64,000 nucleotides of DNA from Microbulbifer thermotolerans (GCF_900112305.1 NZ_FOKT01000003.1:310001-374000), one strand, 5' to 3'; numbered from the stretch's first letter, positions 45,552 through 55,592 are shown. The notes: generated by a model not told the origin, from the letters alone. Made by a program: numbers and translations.

Positions 45552-45589
45552 CCAGGGAACCTCTGATGAATTCATCAGAGGTTCCCTGG
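45552..45589. repeat. 38-bp perfect palindrome made of two repeat-family ends
   Basis: The sequence is perfectly self-complementary, centred on GAATTC at 45568-45573. Each half begins CCAGGGAACCTCTGAT. The 14-mer AGGGAACCTCTGAT recurs exactly at 63875-63888, and related ends occur at 52905-53004. It looks like two element ends joined with nothing between them, in the gap between glyS and the DUF2442 gene. Confidence 0.9.
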
Positions 45590-45683
45590 ATAACTATTTC
45601 TAATTACCGAGACGTAATTCAGGGTCGTAACATCCGTTGCTGTAAAACTTGGTACTTTCGTTCTGCAGCAAGTGATTTTTTTA

Positions 45684-47765
45684 CTATTTCGCTGGTACCA
45701 ACAGAGAGATGTCCGCCACTTCGAGGAAGAGAGATTGCAACTGTGCCAGTAATGCCAAGCGGTTGTTGCGCAGTGCTTCGTCGTCGGTCATTACCATTAC
45801 GTGATCGAAGAAGTTGTCGACGGTTTCACGCAGTCCGGCGAGACCGGCCAAGCCCTCGGCGAACATTGCTGCTTTGTACAGCGGTTCCACTTCGGTGCGC
45901 GCCGTCTGCACCTCTGCGTAGAGGGCTTTTTCCGCGTCCTCTTGCAGCAGCTGCTCGTTCACTTCACTGGGAACAGATCCCTCGAATTTGGCGAGGATAT
46001 TGGACACCCGTTTGTTAGCCGCGGCCAGTGCTTCTGCCTCTGGGAGTTGGCTGAAGGCATGTACCGCGTGCACGCGGTTATCGATATCCAGCGGGCGAGA
46101 AAGTTTGCGGGCGGCCACGGACATAAAGACTTCTGCGGCGATACCCTGATCTTCGTAGCGGGCGCGGAAGCGCTCGAGAACGTAAGTGAGCGTTTGCTCG
46201 ACAACGGTGTTGTATTCGCCCAGTGCGGTGCGCGGGTATTGGTCGCGGGCCTGCTCCAGCAAATCACGCAAATCCAGGTCCAGCTTCTTTTCCACCAGCA
46301 GGCGGATCACACCCAAGCTGGCGCGGCGCAGCGCGAAGGGATCGCGGGAGCCGCTGGGCGGTTGCCCGATACCGAAAATACCCACCAGTGTATCGAGCCG
46401 GTCCGCCAGGGCAATCAGGGTACCCGTTTCGCTGCGCGGCAGCTCGTCGCCGGCGAACTTGGGCATGTACTGCTCGTACATGGCCTTGGCCACATCCAGC
46501 GGCTCGCCGTCATTTTCCGCGTAGTAGTAACCGGCAATACCCTGCAGGTCGGGGAACTCGAACACCATTTCGGTGACCAGATCGGATTTGCACAGCAGGC
46601 CGGCGCGCTCGGCGAGGTCAGCGTTGGCGCCGGTCTTTTCGGCGATGGCGCGAGCCAGCGCCGCAACCCGCTCCGTCTTGTCATAGACACTGCCCAAGTG
46701 CTGCTGGAAGACAATTTTCTTCAACTTCTCGCGGCGGGATTCGAGGCTGGTCTTTTTGTCGGTTTCGAAGAAGAAAGCGGCGTCAGCCAGGCGCGGGCGT
46801 ATCACCCGCTCGTTGCCGTGAATCACCTGGGCCGGATCGCGGCTTTCGATATTGGATACGGTGATAAAGAAGGGCAGCAGCTGGCCGTCCTGATCCACCA
46901 CGTGGAAGTATTTCTGGTGTTCTTTCATGGACGAGATCAGTGCCTCCGCAGGTACTTCCAGGAAGCGTTCCTCGAAGCGACCGGTGAGGGCGACGGGCCA
47001 TTCCACCAGAGCGGTGACTTCGTCCAGTAGATCCTCATCGATGACAGCCACGCCGTTGACGTTGTTGGCTTCGGCCATCACCTGTTCGCGGATGATTTCG
47101 CGCCGCTCGGCGAAATCCACAACCACGTAACCGGGGTCGCGCAATTGCCGCACATAATCACTGGCGGACGCGACTTCAAGTTCGCGGTTGCAGTGGAAAC
47201 GGTGGCCGCGGGTGGTGTTGCCGGCTTTGAGTCCCAGAACTTCGCAGTCCACCACTTGGTCGCCGAACAGCATCAGCAGCCAGTGCACTGGACGCACGAA
47301 TTCGGCCCGGCGCGCGCCCCAGCGCATGCGTTTGGGTATCGGCAGCTTGGCTAGTGCCTGGTTGACAATGTCCCCAAGCAGGGTCGCGGTGTCGGCACCT
47401 TTCTGCTCACTAACAAAGGCCAGTCGTTCGCCTTTATCGGTGTCGATACGGCTCAATTGCTCAACGCTTACCCCGTTGCTGCGCGCAAAGCCCTCGGCGG
47501 CTTTGCTGGGCTTGCCTTCTTTATCAAAAGCGGCGGCCACGGCAGGACCGAGTTTTTGTATCTGCTTGTCCCGTTGTTTTTCCGCCAGCTCGGAAACGGT
47601 CACCGCCAATCGTCGGGGTGCGGCGTAAGCTTTTACCGCGCCAAAATCCAGTTCGGCGGCTTTCAGCCCCTCGGTGACGCCTTCGGCAAAAGCGTCCATC
47701 AGCTTGCGCAGCGCTTTCGGCGGCAGCTCTTCCGTGCCCAGTTCTACCAAAAATTCCCGCGCCAT
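45684..47765 (-). CDS. glyS: glycyl-tRNA synthetase beta subunit
   Basis: The 693-aa protein begins FLVELGTEELPPKALRKLMDAF and contains FSMKEHQKYF-like ISSMKEHQKYFHV and GIGQPPSGSRDPFALRRASLGVIR, all diagnostic for GlyS of the tetrameric enzyme. The C-terminal anticodon-binding region (about 580-690) ends FFDHVMVMTDDEALRNNRLALL. With GlyQ it charges tRNA-Gly. Its ATG overlaps the glyQ stop (TAATG), indicating translational coupling. Confidence 0.97.
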   Translation of the reverse strand: MAREFLVELGTEELPPKALRKLMDAFAEGVTEGLKAAELDFGAVKAYAAPRRLAVTVSELAEKQRDKQIQKLGPAVAAAFDKEGKPSKAAEGFARSNGVSVEQLSRIDTDKGERLAFVSEQKGADTATLLGDIVNQALAKLPIPKRMRWGARRAEFVRPVHWLLMLFGDQVVDCEVLGLKAGNTTRGHRFHCNRELEVASASDYVRQLRDPGYVVVDFAERREIIREQVMAEANNVNGVAVIDEDLLDEVTALVEWPVALTGRFEERFLEVPAEALISSMKEHQKYFHVVDQDGQLLPFFITVSNIESRDPAQVIHGNERVIRPRLADAAFFFETDKKTSLESRREKLKKIVFQQHLGSVYDKTERVAALARAIAEKTGANADLAERAGLLCKSDLVTEMVFEFPDLQGIAGYYYAENDGEPLDVAKAMYEQYMPKFAGDELPRSETGTLIALADRLDTLVGIFGIGQPPSGSRDPFALRRASLGVIRLLVEKKLDLDLRDLLEQARDQYPRTALGEYNTVVEQTLTYVLERFRARYEDQGIAAEVFMSVAARKLSRPLDIDNRVHAVHAFSQLPEAEALAAANKRVSNILAKFEGSVPSEVNEQLLQEDAEKALYAEVQTARTEVEPLYKAAMFAEGLAGLAGLRETVDNFFDHVMVMTDDEALRNNRLALLAQLQSLFLEVADISLLVPAK

Positions 47766-48721
47766 TACTGCTTCTCCTCTTCTGCGACTTCTTCCGCCAG
47801 TATTTCTTTGCGAAGCGCCTCCGCGGCCAGCGGGAAACCGAGGGCCTTGCGTGCGTCGTAGTATGCCTGGGCCACTGACCGGGCCAGGGTGCGCACGCGC
47901 AGAATGTAGCGCTGGCGTTCGGTAACAGAGATAGCCTGGCGGGCATCCAGCAAATTGAACGCGTGGGAGGCTTTCATAACCTGTTCATAGGCCGGCAGCG
48001 GAAGGCCCTGCTCGATCAGGCGGCCGCTCTCACGCTCGCAGTGGTCGAAGGTGGCAAACAGGAACTCCACGTCTGCCTGCTCGAAGTTGTAGTGGGACAT
48101 TTCCACCTCGTTCTGGTGGAAAACATCGCCGTAACTGACCGGGCTGCCGTCGGGGCTGCGGGTCCACACCAGGTCGTAAATGGACTCCACGCCCTGCAGG
48201 TACATGGCGATGCGCTCCAGGCCGTAGGTGATCTCTCCGGTGACTGGGAAACATTCGAGGCCGCCCACCTGTTGGAAATAGGTGAACTGGGTCACCTCCA
48301 TGCCGTTGAGCCACACTTCCCAGCCGAGTCCCCAGGCTCCCAGGGTGGGGGATTCCCAGTTGTCCTCGACAAAACGGATATCGTGCACGGCAGGGTCGAT
48401 GCCCAGGGCGCGCAGGCTGTCCAGGTACAGCTCCTGGATATTGTCCGGGGAGGGCTTCATCACTACCTGGTACTGGTAGTAGTGCTGAAGCCGGTTGGGG
48501 TTTTCGCCGTAGCGGCCGTCGGTGGGACGCCGGCAGGGCTGCACATAGGCGGCGTTCCAGGTCTCGGGCCCCACCGCGCGCAGGAAGGTGGCCGGATGGA
48601 AGGTGCCGGCGCCCACTTCCATATCCAGAGGCTGTAGAATGACGCACCCTTGGCGCGCCCAGTAATCTTGCAGGGCAAATATTAAGCCCTGGAAGGTGCT
48701 GAGGTCGTATTGCTTGGACAC
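47765..48721 (-). CDS. glyQ: glycyl-tRNA synthetase alpha subunit
   Basis: The 318-aa catalytic subunit begins [25 protein letters not shown] and has [40 protein letters not shown] and [19 protein letters not shown], the class II active-site region. The start is a GTG at 48721 with CCGGAG eight bases upstream; an in-frame extension to 48778 is not family-like. It is the first gene of the glyQ-glyS pair and is divergent from the acyltransferase gene. Confidence 0.96.
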   Translation of the reverse strand: MSKQYDLSTFQGLIFALQDYWARQGCVILQPLDMEVGAGTFHPATFLRAVGPETWNAAYVQPCRRPTDGRYGENPNRLQHYYQYQVVMKPSPDNIQELYLDSLRALGIDPAVHDIRFVEDNWESPTLGAWGLGWEVWLNGMEVTQFTYFQQVGGLECFPVTGEITYGLERIAMYLQGVESIYDLVWTRSPDGSPVSYGDVFHQNEVEMSHYNFEQADVEFLFATFDHCERESGRLIEQGLPLPAYEQVMKASHAFNLLDARQAISVTERQRYILRVRTLARSVAQAYYDARKALGFPLAAEALRKEILAEEVAEEEKQ

Positions 48722-48876
48722 CGCTATCTCCGGATCAGTAAGTGCTTGTGTTCGCTGACTGGGGGCAAAGGGACGCAATTATAGCGGCAGCAGGTTGCGC
48801 GCTGAAAGCGCTGCGGCTGCGCGGCGGGTAGCCGGTGGCCATACTGAACACGAGTCCGAATGGAGAAGTAGTCGCA

Positions 48877-49767
48877 TTGGATATTAAGAGCCGCTTGGCG
48901 GTGGCTGCACTCAAACTGGTTGGCAGATTGCCGCTGCGCTGGTCGCGCCGGCTCGGCCGCCTGTTTGGCCGCCTGGCAATTCTCAGCCGCAGCGATAGTC
49001 TGCGCGTCAGCCGTATCAATCTGCAGCTGTGCTACCCGGCCATGGACCCCGACCAGAGGGAGCAGCTGGCGCGGAACAGTGTCCTGCATACAGCCATGAC
49101 CGGGTTCGAGGTGGCGACAATCTGGCGTCAGCCATGGAGTCGTAGCGAAGACCATATAGTGCGGGTGCGCAATCAACAGTTGTTGTGTGATGGTGTGGAA
49201 GAGGGCCGCGGTGTCTTGGTACTCATGCCACACACCGGCAACTGGGAAATCTTCGGCATGTATCTGGCCACCCTCGGCCCTTCCACAGCCCTCTACGCAC
49301 CGCCGAAAATCGCCGCGCTGGACCCGATCATCCGCAGTGGGCGCGAGGCCACAGGTACCAACATGGTACCCACCAACGTGCACGGCGTACGCGCGCTGCT
49401 GAAGGCATTGAAGGCCGGCAATATCGTCATGGTATTACCGGACCAGGAGCCGGATATGGGCGGTGATTTCGCGCCCTTTTTCGGTAGGCCGGCACTTACT
49501 ATGACGCTGGCTTACAACCTACTGCAACGCACCGGCTGCCGCTGCGTGTTTGGGTTTGGCAAGCGGGTTGAGGGTGGCTTCGAACTGGTGTTCCTGCCTG
49601 CGGAGCAGGCGATTTACAGCGATGAGCAGAAGGTGTCACTGGCGGCCATGAACCGCGGTGTTGAGGCCTGTATCGCCGAGGCACCGGAGCAGTATCAGTG
49701 GGAGTACAAGCGGTTCCGCAAGCAGCCGGAAGGCAAGAGTCGCATCTATCAGAAAAATCGGCGCTGA
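48877..49767 (+). CDS. lysophospholipid/lipid A acyltransferase, LpxL/HtrB family
   Basis: The 296-aa protein has one N-terminal membrane-associating segment, the catalytic HX4E motif in LMPHTGNWEIFG, and LPDQEPDMGGDFAPFFGRPA, the conserved substrate region of lauroyl/myristoyl lipid A acyltransferases. I choose the TTG at 48877 (LDIKSRLAVAALKL) with GGAG 11 bases upstream; a GTG at 48835 in the same frame is possible. It should add a secondary acyl chain to lipid A at the inner membrane. It is divergent from glyQ. Confidence 0.9.
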   Translation: MDIKSRLAVAALKLVGRLPLRWSRRLGRLFGRLAILSRSDSLRVSRINLQLCYPAMDPDQREQLARNSVLHTAMTGFEVATIWRQPWSRSEDHIVRVRNQQLLCDGVEEGRGVLVLMPHTGNWEIFGMYLATLGPSTALYAPPKIAALDPIIRSGREATGTNMVPTNVHGVRALLKALKAGNIVMVLPDQEPDMGGDFAPFFGRPALTMTLAYNLLQRTGCRCVFGFGKRVEGGFELVFLPAEQAIYSDEQKVSLAAMNRGVEACIAEAPEQYQWEYKRFRKQPEGKSRIYQKNRR

Positions 49768-49806
49768 CCGGAGTGCCCGCGGGCACTCCAGCCTTTTGAG
49801 GCACAA

Positions 49807-50994
49807 TCACGCGCCGTTGCGGAATGCGACCACCACCGGTACCCGCGCGGCGCGCCAGGCGGGGAAGAAACCGCTGACGAAACCGATAAACAGGGCCAGA
49901 GCTGCGCCCTGCATAAACAGGTCCGGAGACACTTCGAAGCTGAACACCACCTGGGTAAAACTGCCGCCCAATGTGGAAGTGCTGAGGCCGTCGAAAAACA
50001 GAAAGGCAGCCAGAGAGCCCAGCAGACCGCCGGCCGCGGCAAGTACCAGCGCCTCGGCGACGGTACCGCAGAAGGCGGAAAAATTGCCGAAGCCGAGGGC
50101 GCGCAGGGTGGCGATTTCTTTCGCCCGGTCCGCCACCGATGTGTACATGGTGTTCAGCGCACCGGCGAGTGCCCCCAGAGCCATCACAAAGCTAATTACA
50201 CGCCCGAAGATGGCCATATACCGCAACTGTTCCCCCTGATTGGCGAAATAGTCGCGCTCTGTCTGGATATCCAGATTCAGGCGCGGCTCACGCTCTATGG
50301 TTTCCCGCAGCGGCGCGAGATCGCCGGGGGTTTGCAGTTGCACGCGGATCGTCTGGTAGCTGCTGCCGCGGTTGTAGTGGGCCTGGACCATTGCCGCATC
50401 TGCCCACAGCTCGCTTTCAAACACATTGCCGCCGGTGGAGAAAATACCGACCACTGTCCATACATTTTTTCCGAAGCGTACTTCCTTGCCGATCTCAAAG
50501 CCGTCAAATTCCCTCAGCACACCGGCACCGACGATCATCTCGTTGGTGCCCGGAGTGAACATGCGCCCCTCCAGCAGATGCATATTTTCCCGCATGGCCA
50601 TGCCCTTGGCGTTCAGGCCGCGCAGTGGAATATTGGCTTCTGTGCCACTGGCTTTTTTGATGCCGTCAACGATGACATAGAGCTCCGGTGAAATGAGCGG
50701 GCCCTGTGCGTCGCGGGCGATACCTGCAGACTCGGCCACCAGATTGACCTGCTCGCGGGTGAGCACACTGTTCAACTCCGCCGCCGCGCCCTCGCGCATT
50801 AAAATCGCCACGCGGTCCGATCCGGCGCCTTCCATGGTTGCCTCGAATCCCTTGGCCATAGCCAGAAAGGCCAAAAGTACCGCCACCACCACCGCCGAGG
50901 CTAGCACCATTGCCAGGGACATCCACAAGCGACGCGGCAGGCTGCGGATATTCATTGCGGTCACGGTGACAATTTGTGAAAAAAGAGAGCCCAT
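49807..50994 (-). CDS. ABC transporter permease, FtsX/MacB type (second permease)
   Basis: The 395-aa protein has an N-terminal membrane helix (LWMSLAMVLASAVVVAVLLAFLAM), a large periplasmic MacB-like core (about 45-260) and three C-terminal helices ending in GFVSGFFPAWRAARVPVV, the FtsX-family signature. It lies four bases after the first permease. With two different permease subunits the transporter is probably a heterodimer. No outer-membrane partner gene is present in the operon. Confidence 0.92.
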   Translation of the reverse strand: MGSLFSQIVTVTAMNIRSLPRRLWMSLAMVLASAVVVAVLLAFLAMAKGFEATMEGAGSDRVAILMREGAAAELNSVLTREQVNLVAESAGIARDAQGPLISPELYVIVDGIKKASGTEANIPLRGLNAKGMAMRENMHLLEGRMFTPGTNEMIVGAGVLREFDGFEIGKEVRFGKNVWTVVGIFSTGGNVFESELWADAAMVQAHYNRGSSYQTIRVQLQTPGDLAPLRETIEREPRLNLDIQTERDYFANQGEQLRYMAIFGRVISFVMALGALAGALNTMYTSVADRAKEIATLRALGFGNFSAFCGTVAEALVLAAAGGLLGSLAAFLFFDGLSTSTLGGSFTQVVFSFEVSPDLFMQGAALALFIGFVSGFFPAWRAARVPVVVAFRNGA

Positions 50995-50998
50995 TTCT

Positions 50999-52156
50999 TT
51001 ACCCCCTGTTAAATGCCGTGACGATATTCAGGCGCAGCGCATTGAGCGCTGGGAGCAGGCCGGTGACAATCCCCAGCAACAACATATAGCCGACCGCTTG
51101 AATAACAATTTTGCCGTCCATGATCAGATTCGGCAGGAACTGGCCCATGGTGGATTTGATGCCTTCGAGCAGAAAGTAAGCCATCGCCAGGCCGGAGAGG
51201 CCGCCGAGCAGAGCGATGAGGAGGGATTCCGACAACACCATGCGGAATATTCTCGGGCTGGAAAATCCCAGTGTCTTGAGAACCGCGATCTCGCCAGTGC
51301 GTTCGCGAATGGCCAGTGCCATGGTATTGCCCACTACTACGAGAATGGTGAAAAATGCCATAAATACCACGCCGAATATAATCAGCCCGATATTGCCGAT
51401 CTGTTCAATAAATGCCTTACTGAACGCTTTTTCGGTGCTTGTATCTGTCTCGTAAGGTGAGTTGGCAAACATGGCATCAATAGTTTTCGCCACCTGCTCA
51501 TTCAAAGAAGCATCTTCCGTGGTCAGTGTCAGCCAGCCTATGGTGTCGCCACCGAAAGTGGCTGTCTCCTGAAAGTATTTGTAGTGGAATACCGCCATGC
51601 GAGTGTCCGCTTGCGCATCGGCATTGTGAAATATCCCCTCGACAACGAAATCCCAGGTCTGACCGCCGTCTCTGTGGGAAAAAATATTGGAGGAGATGGG
51701 CACCCGGTCGCCGATTTTCCAACCATACATTTCCGCAAGCTTCTGCCCCACCAATATACCCTGGCGGTTGCGCAGCCAAGCCTCGCGTTGTTCCGGTGGC
51801 ACCAGTTGATCCGAATAGACGTCGAGATAGGATTCCGGTTCCACGGCCATCACACTGATGATATTTGCCGGCTCCTGATAGTAGCCGCCGAACCAGTTGA
51901 GGTGTGTTACATCCCGCACCCCTTCGACGGCAGCGACTTTGTGGAAGTAACTTTCCGGTAAGGGGACTGTGAAATTGATGCGGTTAAATACGACCAGGCG
52001 ATTGTCTGCGGACATTTCCACACCCGCATCCAATGCACTTTTAAAAGTAATTATGGTGCCGAAAATCAGAAACGCGATAAAGATGGAAAAGCAGGTAAGA
52101 AAAAGCCGCAGCGGCTTCCTCGTCATGTTTTTGTAAATTAAATAGAAGTCACTCAT
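50999..52156 (-). CDS. ABC transporter permease, FtsX/MacB type (first permease)
   Basis: The 385-aa protein shows the same plan as its neighbour: helix at the N-terminus (LRLFLTCFSIFIAFLIFGTII), a periplasmic domain, then three helices with LKTLGFSSPRIFRMVLSES and GIVTGLLPALNALRLNIVTAF. Its start overlaps the end of the ATPase gene by four bases. The second permease follows after four bases. Confidence 0.92.
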   Translation of the reverse strand: MSDFYLIYKNMTRKPLRLFLTCFSIFIAFLIFGTIITFKSALDAGVEMSADNRLVVFNRINFTVPLPESYFHKVAAVEGVRDVTHLNWFGGYYQEPANIISVMAVEPESYLDVYSDQLVPPEQREAWLRNRQGILVGQKLAEMYGWKIGDRVPISSNIFSHRDGGQTWDFVVEGIFHNADAQADTRMAVFHYKYFQETATFGGDTIGWLTLTTEDASLNEQVAKTIDAMFANSPYETDTSTEKAFSKAFIEQIGNIGLIIFGVVFMAFFTILVVVGNTMALAIRERTGEIAVLKTLGFSSPRIFRMVLSESLLIALLGGLSGLAMAYFLLEGIKSTMGQFLPNLIMDGKIVIQAVGYMLLLGIVTGLLPALNALRLNIVTAFNRG

Positions 52157-52848
52157 GCCACCAATTCCCTTTGTACGAATTTGCCTTTGTCCAGATGGAG
52201 TGTCTGCTTGGCGTATTTGGCGGCGGCGGGGTCGTGAGTGACCATGACGATGGTTTTTCCGTGCTCACGATTCAATAGCTGCAGCATCTCCAGAACCTCG
52301 TCGGCGGTGGTGCGATCCAGGTCGCCGGTGGGTTCGTCGCACAGCAATAATTGGGGGTCAGAAACAATAGCGCGGGCGATAGCCACCCGCTGTTGCTGTC
52401 CGCCGGACATTTCACCGGGCATATGCTTGGCGCGGTCGGAAAGACCCACAAGCGCCAATGCGGTCTCCACATGTTTTTTGCGCTGGGCCCTCGACAGTTT
52501 TGTCAGTAGCAGGGGCAGTTCCACATTGCGCGCAGCGTTCAGCATCGGCATCAGGTTGTAGAACTGAAAAATAAAGCCGATGTTGCGGGCGCGCCAGCGG
52601 GTCAGGGCGCCTTCGCTGAGATTGTCCACCCGCGCGCCGTCGAACCAGATTTCGCCGGCACTGGGCTGGTCAACTCCACCGAGCATATTCAACAAGGTGG
52701 TTTTGCCGGAACCCGAAGGGCCCATAATGGCGATGAAATCACCCCGGTTGATGGTCAGATCGAGATCCTCAAATATAGTGATTTTTTCTTTACCTTTGAC
52801 GAAACACTTACTGACACCTTTTAACTGGAACAATACATCCTGTGGCAT
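52153..52848 (-). CDS. ABC transporter ATP-binding protein (MacB/LolD type)
   Basis: The 231-aa ATPase has Walker [18 protein letters not shown]-loop, signature [14 protein letters not shown], Walker [13 protein letters not shown] and the H-loop VTHDPAAA. It belongs to the group that drives MacB/LolD-like permeases. It is the second gene of the leftward operon membrane fusion protein, ATPase, permease, permease. The substrate could be a peptide, siderophore, lipid or antibiotic; the sequence does not say. Confidence 0.95.
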   Translation of the reverse strand: MPQDVLFQLKGVSKCFVKGKEKITIFEDLDLTINRGDFIAIMGPSGSGKTTLLNMLGGVDQPSAGEIWFDGARVDNLSEGALTRWRARNIGFIFQFYNLMPMLNAARNVELPLLLTKLSRAQRKKHVETALALVGLSDRAKHMPGEMSGGQQQRVAIARAIVSDPQLLLCDEPTGDLDRTTADEVLEMLQLLNREHGKTIVMVTHDPAAAKYAKQTLHLDKGKFVQRELVA

Positions 52849-52904
52849 TGATTGGCCCCTCGGCTATTTATTGAATTTTCATTTCGTATAAGTATTTCCC
52901 GCTA

Positions 52905-53004
52905 GAGAAGCACTGATTAATACTCGCGAAATCTGTGGTGAGATTCTCATCTGACCTCAATGTGTATCTGCCGCATTGTGCAGCATCTTAATCAGAGGTT
53001 TCCC
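52905..53004. repeat. ~100-bp inverted-repeat element overlapping the fusion-protein stop codon
   Basis: The left end reads GAGAAGCACTGATTAA (52905-52920) and the right end, inverted, GGGAAACCTCTGATTAA (52988-53004). Both resemble GGGAACCTCTGATTAA at 63876-63891. The right end supplies the last codons (Gly-Asn-Leu) and the TGA stop of the membrane fusion protein. Flanking target duplication is not clear. It looks like a miniature element that has been tolerated at a gene end. Confidence 0.6.
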
Positions 53005-54035
53005 AGTGATTCGCCGGTACTCAGAAAAGCCACTTTTACCCCCATATCAGGCAGAATTCGTGCATCCTTTCCGTCTATGCCGATGCGCACGCGCACTGTG
53101 GCCTTGGCGCGATCGGCGGTGGGAATGATCGCGACGACGGTAGCGGGAATATCCCAGTCCGGATAGGCATCCAGATTGGCGATAACTTTCTGCCCCGGCG
53201 ATACCCTGCCAATAAAGGCCTCGTTTACATCTACTTCGATTTCCAGGGAGTTCATATCCACAATGGTGCAAATACCGGTACGGGTGAAGCCGCCGCCAGC
53301 GGAACTGGGCGCGACGATTTCACCGGGTTGAGCATTCTTTTGTGTAACAACCCCTGAAAAGGGTGCGCGAATCGTGTGGTCTTCTAGGTGCTCTCTCTGG
53401 CGTTCCACCTCGATTTTGGCCACTTCTATATCGGCGCGCGCGCTGGCCAGGTCCGCCTGAAGACTCGCCACGGTGGCCTCGCTCCGGGTCAGTTCGGCCT
53501 GGCTGGAATAGTCCTTGTCGCGCAGACCGGCATAGCGGATGCGCTGGCGTCGCGCCTCTTCCAGGTTGGCGATAATGCTGGCCTGGCGCGCCTGAAGCAC
53601 CTTCACCTGGGCCTGGGCAAAGGCCAGATTCACCTTCGCCTTACTGTCGTCCAGACGGGCCAGCACCTGGCCCTCGGTCACATACATTCCTTCCTCTACA
53701 TCCACACTCGAGATCAGACCCATCACTTCGGAGGACACGGTGGCAATGCGGCGCGCTGTGATATAGCCGGAAGCGTTGAGGACTGTCTCCCGTTCCCGGA
53801 TGGCTGGGGGAGCAATTTCGTGCGCAGTGGTTTTTTTTACTGCGGCTGCGATGGCTGGCTGTGGTGCCTTCCCCTCTCCTTGTATTACCGATACCGCCAA
53901 AGCGCCCAGCAGCAGGCCGCCGAGCGCACCGACAGCGGCGGCAATCGCGCGCTGTCGTGCGGGCAAGGCAGTTTCGGAAGGCGCGTCCCGGTCAATACTC
54001 AGTTGACCGAGCAACTCGCGAGTGTTTTTGCTCAT
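52992..54035 (-). CDS. HlyD/MacA-family membrane fusion protein
   Basis: The 347-aa protein has one N-terminal membrane anchor (IAAAVGALGGLLLGALAVSVI) and then the split lipoyl/coiled-coil/beta-barrel order of periplasmic adaptors: SGYITARRIATVSSEVMGLI, a helical hairpin (about 125-200) and RAPFSGVVTQKNAQPGEIV. It is the first gene of the ABC operon and should link the permeases to an outer-membrane channel encoded elsewhere. The last residues and the stop come from a repeat element (52905-53004), so the native C-terminus may have been altered slightly. Confidence 0.92.
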   Translation of the reverse strand: MSKNTRELLGQLSIDRDAPSETALPARQRAIAAAVGALGGLLLGALAVSVIQGEGKAPQPAIAAAVKKTTAHEIAPPAIRERETVLNASGYITARRIATVSSEVMGLISSVDVEEGMYVTEGQVLARLDDSKAKVNLAFAQAQVKVLQARQASIIANLEEARRQRIRYAGLRDKDYSSQAELTRSEATVASLQADLASARADIEVAKIEVERQREHLEDHTIRAPFSGVVTQKNAQPGEIVAPSSAGGGFTRTGICTIVDMNSLEIEVDVNEAFIGRVSPGQKVIANLDAYPDWDIPATVVAIIPTADRAKATVRVRIGIDGKDARILPDMGVKVAFLSTGESLGNL

Positions 54036-54140
54036 TAATGCTTTGCTTATTATTAGTGATTTCTAGCCGAGCTTTACTGTGGCAGATATTTAAATTTTTT
54101 ACCACAGAAGCAGCGTACCACTTGCGCTGAGTGGAGAGGA

Positions 54141-55592
54141 TCAGTGGCGCCAGAACGCTGGGGTGAGCAGTACCAGAAGAGTAAAGATTTCCAGTCGCCC
54201 CATCAGCATCGCCAGAATCAGAAACCACTTGGCCACTTCATTCACTGATCCGTAATGACTGGCCGCTTCCCCCAGGGCGGGGCCGATATTGCTGAGACAA
54301 GAAGCAACGGTAGAAAACGAGGTGACGAAGTCTTCACCGGTGGCCATAACGATAATTGTCAGTACAAAGAAAGAGAGAATATAAACGGCGAAGAAACCCC
54401 ACACGGCGTCGGTGACCCGCTCGGGCACCAGTTTACGGTTTACCTTGATCGGTACCACCGCATTGGAGTGCACCAAACGGTTCAGTTCCCGCAGGCCGGA
54501 TTTCATGATCAGCATGACCCGCACCGCCTTGATGCCTCCGGAGGTAGAGCCGGCGCAGGCGCCCATAATACCGAGCAACAATAAAAAATAGGGAAGGAAG
54601 GCGGGCCAGGCGGTAAAATTTTCCGACGCGAAACCAGCGGTGGTGCCGATGGAGACCACCTGGAAAAATCCGTGCAGAAAACTGCTGCCCGGAGAGAACA
54701 TCCCCAAGAACCAGAGATAGCAGCTGATTAGCAGCCCGGCGGAGACAGTGAGAGTCGCATAAAAGCGGAATTCCGAGTCGCGCCAGTAGTGCGTCAGGCT
54801 TCGGTTGCGGAAGGCGAAGAAGTGCAGGCCAAAGTTGATCGCGGCGGTGAACATGAACAGGATGCAGATGGTCATGATCGCGTGGTTGTTGGCGTAGAAC
54901 CCCATGCTGTCGTCGTGGGTCGAAAAGCCGCCGTTGGCCACGGTGGAAAAAGCGTGGGCCACCGCGTCGAATACCGTCATGCCCGCCCACCAGTAGCCCA
55001 GGCCACACAGTAACGTCAGGGTGATGTAAATAACGAACAGTGCACGGGCTGTCTCGGCGATGCGCGGGGTCAGCTTGGTGTCTTTCACTGGGCCTGGGAT
55101 TTCCGCCTTGTACAACTGCATGCCGCCGATGCCCAGCATGGGTAGAATGGCCAGGGCGATCACGATCACGCCGATACCGCCGAACCACTGCAATTGCTGG
55201 CGGTAATAGAGAATGGCCGGTGGCAGGTTGTCCAAGCCGGTAATGACAGTGGCGCCGGTGGTCGTCAGTCCGGAGATGGATTCGAAAATGGAGTCCGTGA
55301 TCCCCAGAGCCGGCTGCGGGCTGATGATTAGGGGCAGGGCACCGAAACTGCCCAGTACCAGCCAGAAGAGGGAGGTCACCACAAAGCCGTCGCGGGTGCG
55401 CAGTTCCTGGTGCAGATCGTGTACCGGCAGCCACAAAAACAGACCGGTGATCAGCGTAATCACAAAAGCGGCGCCGAAGGCCGTATGGGTGCCGTCGTCG
55501 TACCAGAGAGACACGGCAATTGGCGGCAACAGCGTCAGGCTGAATACCGTCAGAAGGATTCCGAAAACTCGCGTTATTACCGCTATCCGCAT
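54141..55592 (-). CDS. trkH: Trk system potassium uptake protein TrkH
   Basis: The 483-aa membrane protein has about ten helices and the four pore-loop repeats of TrkH, visible as SGLTTTGATVI, AFSTVANGGFSTHDDS, STGTTAGFA-like SIGTTAGFAS and FSTVASCLSNIGPALG. It is the potassium-translocating subunit gated by TrkA. It ends the leftward def-fmt-rsmB-trkA-trkH set, 67 bp downstream of trkA. Confidence 0.96.
   Translation of the reverse strand: MRIAVITRVFGILLTVFSLTLLPPIAVSLWYDDGTHTAFGAAFVITLITGLFLWLPVHDLHQELRTRDGFVVTSLFWLVLGSFGALPLIISPQPALGITDSIFESISGLTTTGATVITGLDNLPPAILYYRQQLQWFGGIGVIVIALAILPMLGIGGMQLYKAEIPGPVKDTKLTPRIAETARALFVIYITLTLLCGLGYWWAGMTVFDAVAHAFSTVANGGFSTHDDSMGFYANNHAIMTICILFMFTAAINFGLHFFAFRNRSLTHYWRDSEFRFYATLTVSAGLLISCYLWFLGMFSPGSSFLHGFFQVVSIGTTAGFASENFTAWPAFLPYFLLLLGIMGACAGSTSGGIKAVRVMLIMKSGLRELNRLVHSNAVVPIKVNRKLVPERVTDAVWGFFAVYILSFFVLTIIVMATGEDFVTSFSTVASCLSNIGPALGEAASHYGSVNEVAKWFLILAMLMGRLEIFTLLVLLTPAFWRH

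Noticed and set aside
45504-45575. A longer N-terminus for the DUF2442-like protein (beginning MNSSEVPW).
   Set aside because: These residues come from the 38-bp palindrome, which reads the same peptide on both strands. The conserved domain begins at 45503.
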